A stretch of DNA of 64,000 bases from Pseudomonas sp. 8Z (GCF_902506535.1 NZ_LR733827.1:712805-776804), one strand, 5' to 3'; shown: positions 18,950-28,687, numbered from the stretch's first letter. A program made the numbers and translations. The notes: generated from the sequence alone by a model not told the origin.

Positions 18950-20233
18950 ATGGCGCACACGGCATATCCTCAGTCCTATTACGCGGCATCGGCCAATCCA
19001 ACTCCCCAGCGCCCTGCCCTGCTGGATGAAGTCGAAACCGACGTCTGCGTCATCGGCGCCGGTTACACCGGGCTGTCCACCGCCCTTTTCCTGCTGGAGA
19101 ACGGCTTCAAGGTCGCTGTACTCGAAGCAGCCAAGGTCGGTTTCGGAGCGTCAGGGCGCAACGGCGGCCAGATCGTCAACAGCTACAGCCGCGACATTGA
19201 TGTAATCGAGCGTAGCGTCGGCCCTAAGCAGGCGCAGCTACTCGGGCAGATGGCCTTCGAAGGCGCTCGCATCATCCGCGAACGTATCGCCAAGTACGAC
19301 ATCCAGTGCGACCTGAAAGACGGAGGCGTGTTCGCAGCGCTGACCGACAAGCAGATGAGCCACTTGGAGGCACAAAAAAAACTATGGGAGCGCTACGGCC
19401 ATAACCAACTGGAACTGATGGACGCCAGACGCATACAAGAGGTTGTGGCAACAGATAATTATGTTGGCGGCATGCTGGATATGAGCGGCGGGCACATCCA
19501 CCCATTGAATCTGGCGCTAGGCGAAGCCGCTGCCGTCGAATCGCTCGGCGGCGTAATCTACGAGCAATCCCCTGCCACACGCATCGAGCGTGGCGCCAAC
19601 CCCGTGGTCCATACGCCGCAAGGCCGCATCAAGGCCAAGTTCGTCGTGGTCGCAGGCAACGCCTACCTGGGCAATCTGATGCCAGAGCTGGCATCGAAAT
19701 CAATGCCATGCGGCACTCAAGTAATCACCACCGAGCCCCTGAGCGATGACGTGGCTGCCAGCCTGCTTCCACAGGATTACTGCGTCGAGGACTGCAACTA
19801 TCTGCTCGACTACTACCGGCTTTCCGGTGACAAGCGCCTGATCTACGGCGGCGGCGTGGTCTACGGGGCGCGCGACCCGGCCAACATCGAGTCGATCATT
19901 CGCCCGAAAATGCTCAAGACGTTTCCGCAGTTAAGGGATGTGAAAATCGACTTTGCCTGGACTGGCAACTTTCTACTGACGCTGTCACGCCTACCACAGG
20001 TCGGCCGCATTGGCGACAACATCTACTATTCCCAGGGCTGCAGCGGCCATGGCGTGACCTACACGCATCTGGCAGGCAAGGTGCTGGCCGAAGCCTTGCG
20101 CGGCCAAGCCGAGCGCTTCGATGCCTTCGCCGACTTGCCGCACTACCCCTTCCCCGGAGGGCGGCTGTTACGAGTGCCTTTTACCGCCATGGGCGCCTGG
20201 TACTACAGCTTGCGCGACAAGCTCGGTTTCTAG
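18950..20233 (+). CDS. FAD-dependent oxidoreductase, gamma-glutamylputrescine oxidase (PuuB/PauB) type
   Basis: 427 residues of the DAO family. The FAD-binding Rossmann motif is GAGYTG (36-41), followed by EAAKVGFGASGRNGGQ, the glycine-rich segment typical of PuuB/OrdL proteins, and a C-terminal GCSGHGVTYTH FAD contact. These enzymes oxidise gamma-glutamylputrescine or related amines to the aldehyde with release of ammonia and H2O2. In Pseudomonas the pauB paralogues differ by polyamine, and the substrate here cannot be assigned. It is monocistronic, with a terminator at 20262-20296. A run of A at 18926-18935 lies upstream and the ribosome binding site is weak. Confidence 0.85.
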   Translation: MAHTAYPQSYYAASANPTPQRPALLDEVETDVCVIGAGYTGLSTALFLLENGFKVAVLEAAKVGFGASGRNGGQIVNSYSRDIDVIERSVGPKQAQLLGQMAFEGARIIRERIAKYDIQCDLKDGGVFAALTDKQMSHLEAQKKLWERYGHNQLELMDARRIQEVVATDNYVGGMLDMSGGHIHPLNLALGEAAAVESLGGVIYEQSPATRIERGANPVVHTPQGRIKAKFVVVAGNAYLGNLMPELASKSMPCGTQVITTEPLSDDVAASLLPQDYCVEDCNYLLDYYRLSGDKRLIYGGGVVYGARDPANIESIIRPKMLKTFPQLRDVKIDFAWTGNFLLTLSRLPQVGRIGDNIYYSQGCSGHGVTYTHLAGKVLAEALRGQAERFDAFADLPHYPFPGGRLLRVPFTAMGAWYYSLRDKLGF

Positions 20234-20261
20234 CCAAATACCAGAACAATCCTCATGACCT

Positions 20262-20296
20262 AAAAAAACGCCCCGACTGATTCGGGGCGTTTTTCC
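20262..20296. terminator. Bidirectional terminator between the oxidoreductase and mlaA
   Basis: AAAAAAACGCCCCGA and TCGGGGCGTTTTT pair around a short loop; A and T tracts flank the stem, so both convergent genes can use it. Confidence 0.85.
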
Positions 20297-20325
20297 TACG
20301 CAACGATGCTGACAGCCTGCCGACT

Positions 20326-21030
20326 CTAGAAGTCGTCTTCTACCTCGCCATCCTTGACCTTGAACTCACGATTCTGCAGGTAAGCATTGCGGATGAAGAT
20401 GTACTTGTCGCCACTGATCAGGCGCTCCGCCGACAACAGATTGGCACGCGTATCGATAACCTCAACCCCCATCGCCACATTGCGCGTCGGGACATGCTCC
20501 ATATAGGGATACGGCATAAGGAAGGAATCCGGGATACGGCCAGCAGCATCACGCACAGAGCTCGGCCCCAAGAGCGGAATCACCAGATAAGGGCCACTAT
20601 CAAGCCCCCAAGCCCCCAAAGTCTGGCCGAAATCCTCGTCACTCTTGTGTAGCCCCATGTGCTTGGCCACATCGAAGAAACCCAGCAGACCAAACGTGGT
20701 GTTGAAGATCAAACGACTGGTATCGACGCCTGCATCATGCAGCTTGCCCTGCAGCAGGTTGTTGGCCAGGTTGCCTACGTCACCGATATTGCCGAAAACA
20801 TTGTGCACGCCATCTTCGAGAAACTGCGGAGTCACTGCTTGATAGCCCTGAGCAACCGGCTTCAGCGCATAAGTATCAAGGGTATCGTTGAAGCGGAAGA
20901 TGGTCCGATTGAAGCCCTCCCAGGGATCTTCTTCGGTGGCGGCCTGACTCAGAGTTGGCAGCAGGCTCAGCCCCATCACAGCCATCAGGCCACTGAAGCG
21001 CGCAACCCAGCGAGCAGCGATCACATGCAT
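20326..21030 (-). CDS. mlaA: MlaA/VacJ family phospholipid-transport protein without a lipobox
   Basis: 234 residues from ATG at 21030, with GGAGAG 9 bases upstream. The MlaA family is recognised from DPWEGFNRTIFRFNDTLD, NNLLQGKLHDAGVDTSRLIF, EDFGQTLGAWGLDSGPYLVI and GRIPDSFLMPYPY. MlaA sits in the outer membrane with porins and removes phospholipid from the outer leaflet to the Mla pathway. The signal peptide (residues 1-30, ending LPTLSQAA) has no cysteine, so the usual lipoprotein anchor is absent in this reading. The six-protein Mla ABC operon is not in the window. Confidence 0.88.
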   Translation of the reverse strand: MHVIAARWVARFSGLMAVMGLSLLPTLSQAATEEDPWEGFNRTIFRFNDTLDTYALKPVAQGYQAVTPQFLEDGVHNVFGNIGDVGNLANNLLQGKLHDAGVDTSRLIFNTTFGLLGFFDVAKHMGLHKSDEDFGQTLGAWGLDSGPYLVIPLLGPSSVRDAAGRIPDSFLMPYPYMEHVPTRNVAMGVEVIDTRANLLSAERLISGDKYIFIRNAYLQNREFKVKDGEVEDDF

Positions 21031-21270
21031 TGATATCTCTCCATGAAGAAAGTGGCTTGGACAACCGCCAGCGGCCACAGAGGCCGCGAAGTATAAAGCC
21101 TGGAACCCTGATTGGGCAGCATAGCTACATTAGCGATGAGCGTCAGCACAGGCCCTGACGCCAAGAGCCGCATGGCATAGAGCGTGATTGAACACGCAGG
21201 CAACCAGGACACTGTCATCAGACAGTCATCTTTCGGTCATTCGCCGACAGTAGATTGAATCGCCCCCGCC

Positions 21271-21987
21271 ATGGACATTGTCATGCCCCGCCCTCCAACC
21301 GCTCTGCTCTTCGAACTATCCGGCTGCCTGGTCGATTTCGGCGCGCGCACACTGCCCGTGGCACTGCAACGCCTTCACCCCGAGCTCAGCAGCGCAACCT
21401 CTTTGGATATGCCGCAGCCTGAATTAGAGGCCTTGCTTGAAAAAGTCACCAGAGCGGCCCTGCAACAAGCGCTAAGCGAAGCGGCAGACGAGCACGCCGA
21501 ACTGGCGCCTGGCACTGAACACTTGCTCAATGATCTCGCAAACGCCGAAATACCATGTGCCTGGCTCGATAGACTGCCCCTTTCAGCTAGCCTACGCCTA
21601 GCACAAGCACTGCCAAAGCCGATCCCAGCGGTTGCGCCGAACCTAGCCAGAGCCTGGCCCGCGCCGGATGTCTGCTGGCAGGCTCTGAGCCAACTCGGTG
21701 TCGAAAGCCTGGACGGCTGCATACTGGTCAGTGGCAATCCATTGCTACTCCAGGCCGGGCTCAACGCCGGTTGTTGGACAATCGGCCTCGCCACCTGCGG
21801 CCCTTTATGCGGCCAAGCCCCTGCCGACTGGCAGGCGCTCAGCAACGCCGAGCAAGAGCACCTGCGCGCCGACGCCACACTGCAACTCTATCGCCTGGGC
21901 GTGCATTCGGTGGTCGATCATCTGGGGGAAATCGCCGCCAGCCTGGATGACATCGGCATACGTCGCAGCAAGGGCGAAAAACCCTGA
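21271..21987 (+). CDS. HAD-fold protein lacking the catalytic aspartates
   Basis: 238 residues. The N-terminal motif FELSGCLVD (14-22) aligns with the HAD motif FDxDGTLVD, but the nucleophilic Asp is Glu15 and the acid/base Asp is Ser17. The helical cap (AELAPGTEHLLNDLANAEIP) and the late motif region CILVSGNPLLLQAGLNAG and TIGLATCGPLCGQ resemble phosphonoacetaldehyde hydrolase/PGPase-like HAD proteins (PA2803-like). Phosphatase activity is therefore doubtful and a binding or regulatory role is possible. MDIV or the Met five codons later could be the start; no clear ribosome binding site decides it. The next gene (DUF4404) follows after 116 bases. Confidence 0.7.
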   Translation: MDIVMPRPPTALLFELSGCLVDFGARTLPVALQRLHPELSSATSLDMPQPELEALLEKVTRAALQQALSEAADEHAELAPGTEHLLNDLANAEIPCAWLDRLPLSASLRLAQALPKPIPAVAPNLARAWPAPDVCWQALSQLGVESLDGCILVSGNPLLLQAGLNAGCWTIGLATCGPLCGQAPADWQALSNAEQEHLRADATLQLYRLGVHSVVDHLGEIAASLDDIGIRRSKGEKP

Positions 21988-22103
21988 GTCCTTGTCCCAG
22001 ATCAGGCAGAACAGCCGTGCCTGGGTTACCCTTTGAAAGCAGGCTGAAACCTTCCGGCAGCGCCTGAGGTCAATGCCTATGCCGATTCGACAAGGAGAAC
22101 TGT

Positions 22104-22370
22104 ATGCCCGCAAGCGATCTGCAGCAGCAACTGGAAGCCCTCCAGCAACATCTGGCCCAGGACACGCCGCTCAGTGAGGAAGAACGCGCATCGCTTTACC
22201 TGCTGACGCAGGAAATCGAAGTGCAACTAGCACGAGAAGCCGCATCAGCGCCCGACGCTACGCTGGTCGACGGCGTCAACCTGGCCGTAGAGCGCTTCGA
22301 AGCGAGCCACCCAACCCTCGCTGGCACCCTGCGCAGCATCATGCAAAGCCTGGCCAACATGGGGATCTGA
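22104..22370 (+). CDS. DUF4404 family small protein
   Basis: 88 residues, helical and acidic: LQQQLEALQQHLAQDTPLSE at the start, then EERASLYLLTQEIEVQL and AVERFEASHPTLAGTLRSIM. This pattern is DUF4404, of unknown function, common in Pseudomonas and usually next to queF. AAGGAG lies 8 bases before the ATG. No signal peptide or membrane segment. It converges with queF. Confidence 0.85.
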   Translation: MPASDLQQQLEALQQHLAQDTPLSEEERASLYLLTQEIEVQLAREAASAPDATLVDGVNLAVERFEASHPTLAGTLRSIMQSLANMGI

Positions 22371-22427
22371 GTGCGTGCGCTGCAAGCACGGTGAATCTAG
22401 CGAGCCGCGCTTGCAGCCTGGTACTGC

Positions 22428-23258
22428 CTACTGCCGCACCAGGCGGGTGTTATCCGGCACGATAGGCGTCGTACTGCGATAGGGATTGATGTCCAACCCA
22501 CCACGCCGCACATAGCGGGCGTAAACCGTCAGCGACTGCGGTTCAAGCAGACGCAGCAGATCGAGAAATATGCGTTCTACACACTGCTCATGGAAGTCGG
22601 CGTGCTGGCGGAAACTCACCAGATAAGCCAGCAAGCTGGCATGATCCAGCGCCGCGCCACGGTACTGCACCACAAGACTGCCCCAATCAGGCTGACCAGT
22701 CACCGGGCAATTCGACTTGAGCAAATGACTGTGCAGGCTCTCTTCAACCACATGGCTGGCGTCGCAACGCAGCAGTTCGGGCTGCGGGTGATCGTACTGG
22801 CTAACACCGATATCCAGCTCATCAATGCACTGCCCCGGCAACGCCGCCACCCCCTCACTTGCAACCTCAGCCAATGAACGCAAGCGTACCGACACCGACT
22901 TGCCAGCCACCTTGGACAAATCACGCGCCAGCGTCGCCTGCAGCTCACCCCAGGAAGAGAAGACCGTCTGGTTCAACGAATTGAGGTACAGCTTGAAGGA
23001 CTTCGACTCGATGATATTCGGCGAGTCGGACGGGATCGCAAACTCGCCAATCGCCACCACCGGTTTGCCAGACGGCAGCAACCAGGACAACTCGTAGCAG
23101 TTCCAGTAATCCACGCCCTGATACGGCAAATTGGCGCCATCGAGGCCAAGCTCTGCCCATTTGGTGCTACGCGAAATGGGGAACAGCAGCTCGGGGCTGT
23201 ACTCGGCGATGTACTGGCTGGACTTGCCCAGCGGGGAATGTTCGGCGGGGTGCTGCAT
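22428..23258 (-). CDS. queF: NADPH-dependent 7-cyano-7-deazaguanine reductase
   Basis: 276 residues from ATG at 23258 (a TTG 9 bases earlier is less likely). It is the two-module YqcD type of Que[12 protein letters not shown] (84-94) is the NADPH-binding QueF motif, Cys184 in [12 protein letters not shown] forms the thioimide with preQ0, and Asp191 is the proton donor. The enzyme reduces the nitrile of preQ0 to the amine preQ1, a step of queuosine synthesis. It stands alone, with a REP pair between it and the ABC genes downstream. Confidence 0.97.
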   Translation of the reverse strand: MQHPAEHSPLGKSSQYIAEYSPELLFPISRSTKWAELGLDGANLPYQGVDYWNCYELSWLLPSGKPVVAIGEFAIPSDSPNIIESKSFKLYLNSLNQTVFSSWGELQATLARDLSKVAGKSVSVRLRSLAEVASEGVAALPGQCIDELDIGVSQYDHPQPELLRCDASHVVEESLHSHLLKSNCPVTGQPDWGSLVVQYRGAALDHASLLAYLVSFRQHADFHEQCVERIFLDLLRLLEPQSLTVYARYVRRGGLDINPYRSTTPIVPDNTRLVRQ

Positions 23259-23340
23259 GGCACGCAATCCAGGGTGGCGAAAAACCGTGCGAGTTTAACG
23301 GGTTGGCCGTGCCCCCGCACGCATGAAGCCAGCACCAGAA

Positions 23341-23396
23341 TGTGGAAGAGGCTTTAGCCGCGACAAAAGCTCGCCACTAAAGCCCCTCCCGCCAGC
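23341..23396. repeat. REP-type inverted pair between queF and the ABC permease
   Basis: GTGGAAGAGGCTTTAGCCGCGA and, inverted, CTAAAGCCCCTCCCGC form a BIME-like hairpin. A single copy of the same unit lies at 27891-27923. Confidence 0.7.
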
Positions 23397-23409
23397 AACA
23401 GCAAAAGCG

Positions 23410-24204
23410 TTACTGGCGCATACCGCGCCCACTGATCAGCAGGCGGATACACAGTACATAAAGCACGCCAGTTGCCAGCAACATGAAGCCGATGGCCACA
23501 CTGATACGAATATCCGATACCCCGAGGATACCGTAGCGGAAGGCATTGACCATATGCAGGATCGGATTACCCAACGACACCGCCTGCCAGAATGGCGGCA
23601 ACAGCGTGATGGAATAGAACACTCCGCCCAGGTAGGTCAAAGGCGTGAGCACGAAGGTGGGGATGATCGAAATATCATCGAAGTTGCGCGCGAATACCGC
23701 ATTGATGAAGCCACCGAGAGAGAAGATGGTCGCGGTCAGCAGCACCACCAGTACGGTCACGCCCAGGTGATGCACCTGCAGATGGGTGAAGAACAGCGAC
23801 AGGAAGGTCACGATCACCCCTACCGCTAGGCCTCGCAACACACCGCCAACGACATAACCGATCAGAATGGTGTGCGGCGATACCGGCGATACCAGCAGTT
23901 CTTCGACGTTGCGCTGGAACTTGCTACCGAAGAAGCTCGACACCACGTTGCCGTAACTGTTGGTAATCACCGACATCATGATCAGCCCCGGCACGATGTA
24001 CTCCATGTAGGTGAAGCCACCCATGTCACCGATTTGCCGCCCGATCAGGTTACCGAAGATGACGAAATACAGGACCATGGTGATCGCCGGTGGCAGCAGT
24101 GTCTGCGGCCAGATGCGCAAAAAGCGGCGCACCTCGCGATAAACGATGGTGCGCAAAGCCACCAGATTGGCGGCAAATTCACTGTTGAGATGCTGGGTAT
24201 TCAT
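23410..24204 (-). CDS. ABC-2 type transporter permease (YadH-like)
   Basis: 264 residues with six predicted membrane segments (for example LLPPAITMVLYFVIFGNLIG and GVTVLVVLLTATIFSLGGFI) and the ABC-2 signature region around GVFYSITLLPPFWQAV. It forms the membrane part of an exporter with the ATPase encoded just upstream; the ATG of this gene overlaps the ATPase stop by 4 bases. The closest known pair is E. coli YadG-YadH, of unknown substrate. Confidence 0.9.
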   Translation of the reverse strand: MNTQHLNSEFAANLVALRTIVYREVRRFLRIWPQTLLPPAITMVLYFVIFGNLIGRQIGDMGGFTYMEYIVPGLIMMSVITNSYGNVVSSFFGSKFQRNVEELLVSPVSPHTILIGYVVGGVLRGLAVGVIVTFLSLFFTHLQVHHLGVTVLVVLLTATIFSLGGFINAVFARNFDDISIIPTFVLTPLTYLGGVFYSITLLPPFWQAVSLGNPILHMVNAFRYGILGVSDIRISVAIGFMLLATGVLYVLCIRLLISGRGMRQ

Positions 24205-25133
24205 TGCGCCACCTTGGCCAGATTCTTTTCCACCAGAGAAACGAACAGCTCCTCCAGGCGATTGGTCTTATTGCGCAAGCTAAGTACCTGCACCTGCTGT
24301 TGCGCCAATTGCTGGAACAACGCATTGAGGCCTTGGCTCTTCTCCACCTGCACCTCCAGGGTGTGATGGTCGACCAGGCGCGCCGGATAGCCGTGCAGCG
24401 TCGGCGCCTCGCTGTAAGAATTCTGCAAATCAAGCAGGAAGGTTTCCAGATGCAACTTTTTCAGCAGGTTCTTCATGCTGCTCAGCTCAACGATACGACC
24501 ATGATCGATGATGCCGATATTGCGGCACAGTTGCTCGGCCTCCTCCAGATAGTGAGTCGTCAGGATGATGGTGATGCCTTGCTTGTTCAGATCGCTGAGG
24601 AAGGCCCACATCGATCGGCGCAACTCGATATCCACACCGGCAGTGGGCTCGTCGAGAATCAGCAAACGCGGTTGGTGCACCAGCGCCCGGGCAATCATCA
24701 AGCGACGCTTCATCCCGCCGGACAACTCGCGCGAGGCGACATCGCGCTTCTCCCACAGCCCGAGCTGAGTCAGGTACTGCTCGGCGCGCTCCTTAGCGAT
24801 CGAGCTGGGAATGCCGTAGTAGCCAGCCTGGGTAACAACGATATCGAACACCTTCTCGAACTGGTTGAAGTTGAACTCCTGCGGCACCACGCCCAGGCAG
24901 CGCTTGAGCGCGTAGGGCTCACGGTCGAGGTCATGGCCGAACACGTTGACCGTGCCGCCGCTCTTGTTCACCAGCGTGGAGAGAATGCCGATGGTGGTGG
25001 ACTTGCCGGCGCCATTGGGGCCGAGCAAGGCGAAGAAGTCACCTTCGGCGACGTCCAGATCGATGCCATGCAGGGCCTGGAAGCCATTTCCGTAGGTCTT
25101 GGTCAACTGGCGAATGGTCAGGGCGGTGCTCAT
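24201..25133 (-). CDS. ABC transporter ATP-binding protein (YadG-like)
   Basis: 310 residues from ATG at 25133; the open frame continues upstream to 25316 but the ABC fold begins TALTIRQLTKTYGNGFQALH. Walker A GPNGAGKST is at 38-46, the Q-loop at PQEFNFN, the signature is LSGGMKRR, Walker B is LLILDEPTAG, and the H-loop is TTHYLEEAE. The C-terminal ~70 residues are the extra domain of the DrrA/YadG type. It powers the ABC-2 permease encoded downstream (overlap ATGA). Confidence 0.92.
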   Translation of the reverse strand: MSTALTIRQLTKTYGNGFQALHGIDLDVAEGDFFALLGPNGAGKSTTIGILSTLVNKSGGTVNVFGHDLDREPYALKRCLGVVPQEFNFNQFEKVFDIVVTQAGYYGIPSSIAKERAEQYLTQLGLWEKRDVASRELSGGMKRRLMIARALVHQPRLLILDEPTAGVDIELRRSMWAFLSDLNKQGITIILTTHYLEEAEQLCRNIGIIDHGRIVELSSMKNLLKKLHLETFLLDLQNSYSEAPTLHGYPARLVDHHTLEVQVEKSQGLNALFQQLAQQQVQVLSLRNKTNRLEELFVSLVEKNLAKVAQ

Positions 25134-25433
25134 GAAAATGGGGTTTCCCGCGCGAAAGTTGAGGTCGTTATAAGTGTGGGCAGAAGCACTCGATTGCAAC
25201 CGGGTGTTTCCCCCCTCTTGGCTGGCATGCACCCTACCGACCTGAAGACCAAGAGAAAAGGCCATCCTGACGATCTTGTTTATTAACTCCATCGATATCG
25301 CGCCGAACTCGACCACCGCTCGGCGGTCATCTTTCTTGAGCCTGGCGGGTTACGTCCTGACCAAGCACGGCTTGCGTCAACATTTGTAGCTATGCTCGAA
25401 AACGTCGACCGAGCCAATCATGGAGAAATGCAC

Positions 25434-27881
25434 ATGCTCGTCATCTGGTTACTGGTTCTGCTGCTTGGCGTCGTCTATCTGGCCCACAGCCGCACAGCCG
25501 CCCTGCCCGCCATAGGCATCACGGCGATCTACCTGCTGGCCATGACCCTGTTCAGCCCCGTGCCGGGCTGGTTGCAACTGCTGCTATGGGTCATCACCGG
25601 CGCCGTTGCCGCCTTCATCATGCTGCGCGATCTGCGCCAGCAACTGTTTACACAGCCACTGTTCGCCTGGTTCCAGCGCGTGCTACCGCCGATGTCCACC
25701 ACCGAGCGCGACGCCATCGAAGCAGGCACCGTCTGGTGGGATGGCGAACTGTTCAGCGGTAAGCCGAACTGGGACAAACTACTGGCCTACCCCAAGGCCA
25801 AATTGAGCGAAGAAGAACAAGCCTTCCTTGACGGCCCCACTGAAGAACTCTGCGCCATGATCAGTGACTGGCAGATTGGCCAGCAGATGGATCTACCGGA
25901 AAAGGCATGGGCGCATATCAAACAGCACGGCTTCTTTGCCCTGATCATTCCCAAGGAATATGGCGGCAAAGGTTTTTCGGCCTACGCCCACTCGCAAGTG
26001 GCGATGAAACTGGCCACGCGCAGCGGTGACCTGGCCACCACCGTGATGGTGCCCAACTCCCTCGGCCCCGCCGAACTGCTGCTGCATTATGGCACCGACG
26101 AGCAGCGCCAGCACTACCTGCCGCGCCTGGCCAGCGGTGAAGATATTCCCTGCTTTGCCCTTACCGGCCCGCTGGCTGGCTCGGATGCTGGCGCCATGCC
26201 GGACACCGGAATCATCTGCAAGGGTCAGTGGAATGGCGAAGAAGTCATCGGCCTACGCCTGAACTGGGAGAAGCGCTATATCACCCTGAGCCCAGTCGCC
26301 ACCCTGCTAGGCCTAGCCTTCAAGGCCTATGACCCGGAACACCTGCTGGGCGACAAGGAAGACCTCGGCATCAGCCTGGCGCTGATCCCCACCGACACCC
26401 CCGGCGTAGAAATCGGTCGCCGCCACATGCCGCTAGGCGCGGCATTCATGAACGGGCCGAACGCAGGCAAGGACGTATTCGTCCCACTCGACTATCTGAT
26501 CGGCGGCCAGGCTTATCTCGGCAAAGGCTGGATGATGCTGATGAACTGCCTATCGGTAGGCCGCTCTATCTCGCTGCCCGCGGTCGGCACCGGCGCGGCC
26601 AAGTTCACCAGCCTCGCCACAGGCCAATACACTCAGCTACGCGAGCAGTTCAATGTTCCACTGGCCGCCTTCGAAGGGATTCAGGAAGCTCTGGCACGCA
26701 TAGGCGGAAATGCCTGGCTGATGGACAGTGCACGTATCCTCACCGCAAATGCCGTCGATATGGGCGAGAAACCCTCGGTGCTCTCGGCAATTCTCAAGTA
26801 CCACCTGACCGAGCGTGGCCGCGAGTGCATCGGCCACGCCATGGATGTACACGGTGGCAAGGGCATCATCATGGGGCCGAACAACTACCTCGCGCGCTCC
26901 TGGCAGGGGGCGCCCATCTTTATCACCGTCGAGGGAGCCAATATTCTCTCGCGTAACCTGATGATCTTCGGCCAAGGCGCCATTCGCTGTCACCCGTACG
27001 TGCTCAAGGAAATGGCCCTGGCTGCACGCGAAGACCAAAAACAGGCTTTGGCCGAGTTCGACACACTGCTCATGAGTCATATCGGTTTTGCTGTGAGCAA
27101 CGCCGCCAGCAGCCTACTGCTCGGCCTGAGCCTGGGCCGCTTTGGCAGGGTGCCCGGCGACGATCTCAGCCAGCCTTACTACCGTGCACTGAACCGCCTA
27201 GCCGCTGCCTTCGCCCTGTGCGCCGACAGCAGCATGATGTTGCTCGGTGGCGATCTGAAGCGCCGCGAGCGCCTCTCGGCACGCCTCGGCGACGTGCTCA
27301 GCTACCTCTACCTGGGCTCGGCAGCACTCAAGCGCTACCACGACCTAGACTACCCGCAAGCCGTCAAACCACTGCTGCGCTGGTCGCTGGAAGAAAGCCT
27401 GCAACACGCAGAACAAGCACTGGCTGATCTTCTGAGCAACTTCCCCAATCGAATCTTCGGCTGCCTGCTCAAGGTACTGGTGTTCCCACTGGGTCGCCGC
27501 CATTGTGGCCCAAGTGATGAGCTGGACGCCGAAGTGGCTGCCATCATCGGCCGCCAAGCTGGTGATCCGGCACTGGAGTCAGTGCTGGAAGGTTGCTACC
27601 GCCCACAGGCCGATCAGGATTCGGTCGGTGCCCTGCAGCATGCACTGAATCTGCTACACGCCAGCCAGGACGCCCGCCAACGCCTGCACCAGGCGCTCAA
27701 GGATGGCAGCCTGCGACCCGCGCCTGGGCACAATGCTGTCGACGCAGCGGTAGCCGTTGGCATCCTCGACGCCGAACAAGGCCAACGCCTGCAAGCAGCC
27801 GAAGCAGCACGGCGGCGCGTGATCGACGTCGACGACTTCGCCAAGGAAGAACTCAAACTGAGCCGCGGCAAGGTACGCTGA
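25434..27881 (+). CDS. fadE: Acyl-CoA dehydrogenase FadE
   Basis: 815 residues from ATG at 25434, chosen over ATG 25428 because GGAG at 25422-25425 then has 8-base spacing. Two N-terminal membrane segments (residues 1-60) are followed by the acyl-CoA dehydrogenase domains with FALTGPLAGSDAG (FAD/substrate) and DVHGGKGIIMGPNNYLAR, then the FadE-specific C-terminal domain (DUF1974) ending in ELKLSRGKVR. It catalyses the first oxidation step of fatty-acid beta-oxidation, at the inner membrane. Length matches Pseudomonas FadE. It is divergent from the ABC genes by 300 bases. Confidence 0.94.
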   Translation: MLVIWLLVLLLGVVYLAHSRTAALPAIGITAIYLLAMTLFSPVPGWLQLLLWVITGAVAAFIMLRDLRQQLFTQPLFAWFQRVLPPMSTTERDAIEAGTVWWDGELFSGKPNWDKLLAYPKAKLSEEEQAFLDGPTEELCAMISDWQIGQQMDLPEKAWAHIKQHGFFALIIPKEYGGKGFSAYAHSQVAMKLATRSGDLATTVMVPNSLGPAELLLHYGTDEQRQHYLPRLASGEDIPCFALTGPLAGSDAGAMPDTGIICKGQWNGEEVIGLRLNWEKRYITLSPVATLLGLAFKAYDPEHLLGDKEDLGISLALIPTDTPGVEIGRRHMPLGAAFMNGPNAGKDVFVPLDYLIGGQAYLGKGWMMLMNCLSVGRSISLPAVGTGAAKFTSLATGQYTQLREQFNVPLAAFEGIQEALARIGGNAWLMDSARILTANAVDMGEKPSVLSAILKYHLTERGRECIGHAMDVHGGKGIIMGPNNYLARSWQGAPIFITVEGANILSRNLMIFGQGAIRCHPYVLKEMALAAREDQKQALAEFDTLLMSHIGFAVSNAASSLLLGLSLGRFGRVPGDDLSQPYYRALNRLAAAFALCADSSMMLLGGDLKRRERLSARLGDVLSYLYLGSAALKRYHDLDYPQAVKPLLRWSLEESLQHAEQALADLLSNFPNRIFGCLLKVLVFPLGRRHCGPSDELDAEVAAIIGRQAGDPALESVLEGCYRPQADQDSVGALQHALNLLHASQDARQRLHQALKDGSLRPAPGHNAVDAAVAVGILDAEQGQRLQAAEAARRRVIDVDDFAKEELKLSRGKVR

Positions 27882-27890
27882 CGCTAGCGC

Positions 27891-27923
27891 TTGTGGGAGG
27901 GGTTTGAGCCGCGAGCTTCTTGC
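27891..27923. repeat. REP-type element after fadE
   Basis: TTGTGGGAGGGGTTTGAGCC followed by GCGAGCTTCTTGC is a single unit of the Pseudomonas REP seen as a pair at 23341-23396. Confidence 0.65.
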
Positions 27924-28023
27924 ATCGCACGTATCCTCTCTCACACAAAGGCCAGCCAAACGGGACAGCGGGCGCCAGGAACTCTATACTCCTGCGCCCG
28001 TTTTACCTTCAGGAAACCCCACC

Positions 28024-28431
28024 ATGGCCAGCCACCTCGACCACCACCTCGCCCTGCTCAACCACCTGCGCGGCATCCTCGTCGCCCTGGGCGAAGCCGA
28101 ACAGGTGCTCGACGACAGCCACGCCCTGTTCATCGAGCGCTACGACGAGTTGCTCGCCGAACTGCCGCGCGATCCGGTATCCAGCCAATACCTGGGCCAG
28201 GATCTGATCAGCCAGGTCTTCCACCGCTACCCGCAGATCGCCCATCTGGTGCCGCGTGACCTGCTGTGGTTCTTTGGCGGCGACTGCCTGCATTTCATGC
28301 CTGACGAAGAAATCGCCCTGTACCAGGCCCTCGACGAGCGCCGCTTCGAGGCCGAAGAAAACGATGAACCCTTCGACTGGAACCAGGAGAAACAACTGCT
28401 GGCCCTCCCCACCGACAGCGCCCCACACTAA
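28024..28431 (+). CDS. PA2817-family conserved hypothetical protein
   Basis: 135 residues from ATG at 28024; the frame is open upstream to 27904 but through the REP. It is acidic and helical, with the block GQDLISQVFHRYPQIAHLVP and RDLLWFFGGDCLHFMPDEEI. No membrane segment or known catalytic motif. This family follows fadE in Pseudomonas (PA2817-like); its function is not known. A poor ribosome binding site (AGGAAACCCCACC) precedes it. Confidence 0.82.
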   Translation: MASHLDHHLALLNHLRGILVALGEAEQVLDDSHALFIERYDELLAELPRDPVSSQYLGQDLISQVFHRYPQIAHLVPRDLLWFFGGDCLHFMPDEEIALYQALDERRFEAEENDEPFDWNQEKQLLALPTDSAPH

Positions 28432-28687
28432 ATCTGCCGATGTCGGCCCGCTCAAAACGCTATGCCTGCCCACGCACAGCAGCAGGCTAGCCCCTCACCT
28501 GATCGAGGCGCTGCACAAACTGGCATCGTCGCCCCGTCGCCCAGAGCATGCAGAGCCAGATCATCAGGGCCAACCAACATTCTGCTGACCTGCATCAAGC
28601 CCCCTCCAGAGCCAACTCGTAACATTAAGACATATCCATAGCCGTCGGCACCGCCCCTGAACATGCCGAGCGATCTGGAGTGTCGAG

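Noticed and set aside
23323..25286. Long plus-strand frames over the ABC permease and ATPase genes
   Set aside because: They are antisense to two well-supported genes with all ABC motifs and have His/Gln-rich low-complexity composition.
28432..28687. Anr/FNR box before the cyd operon
   Set aside because: I looked for TTGAT-N4-ATCAA on both strands and found no acceptable match, so no site is reported.
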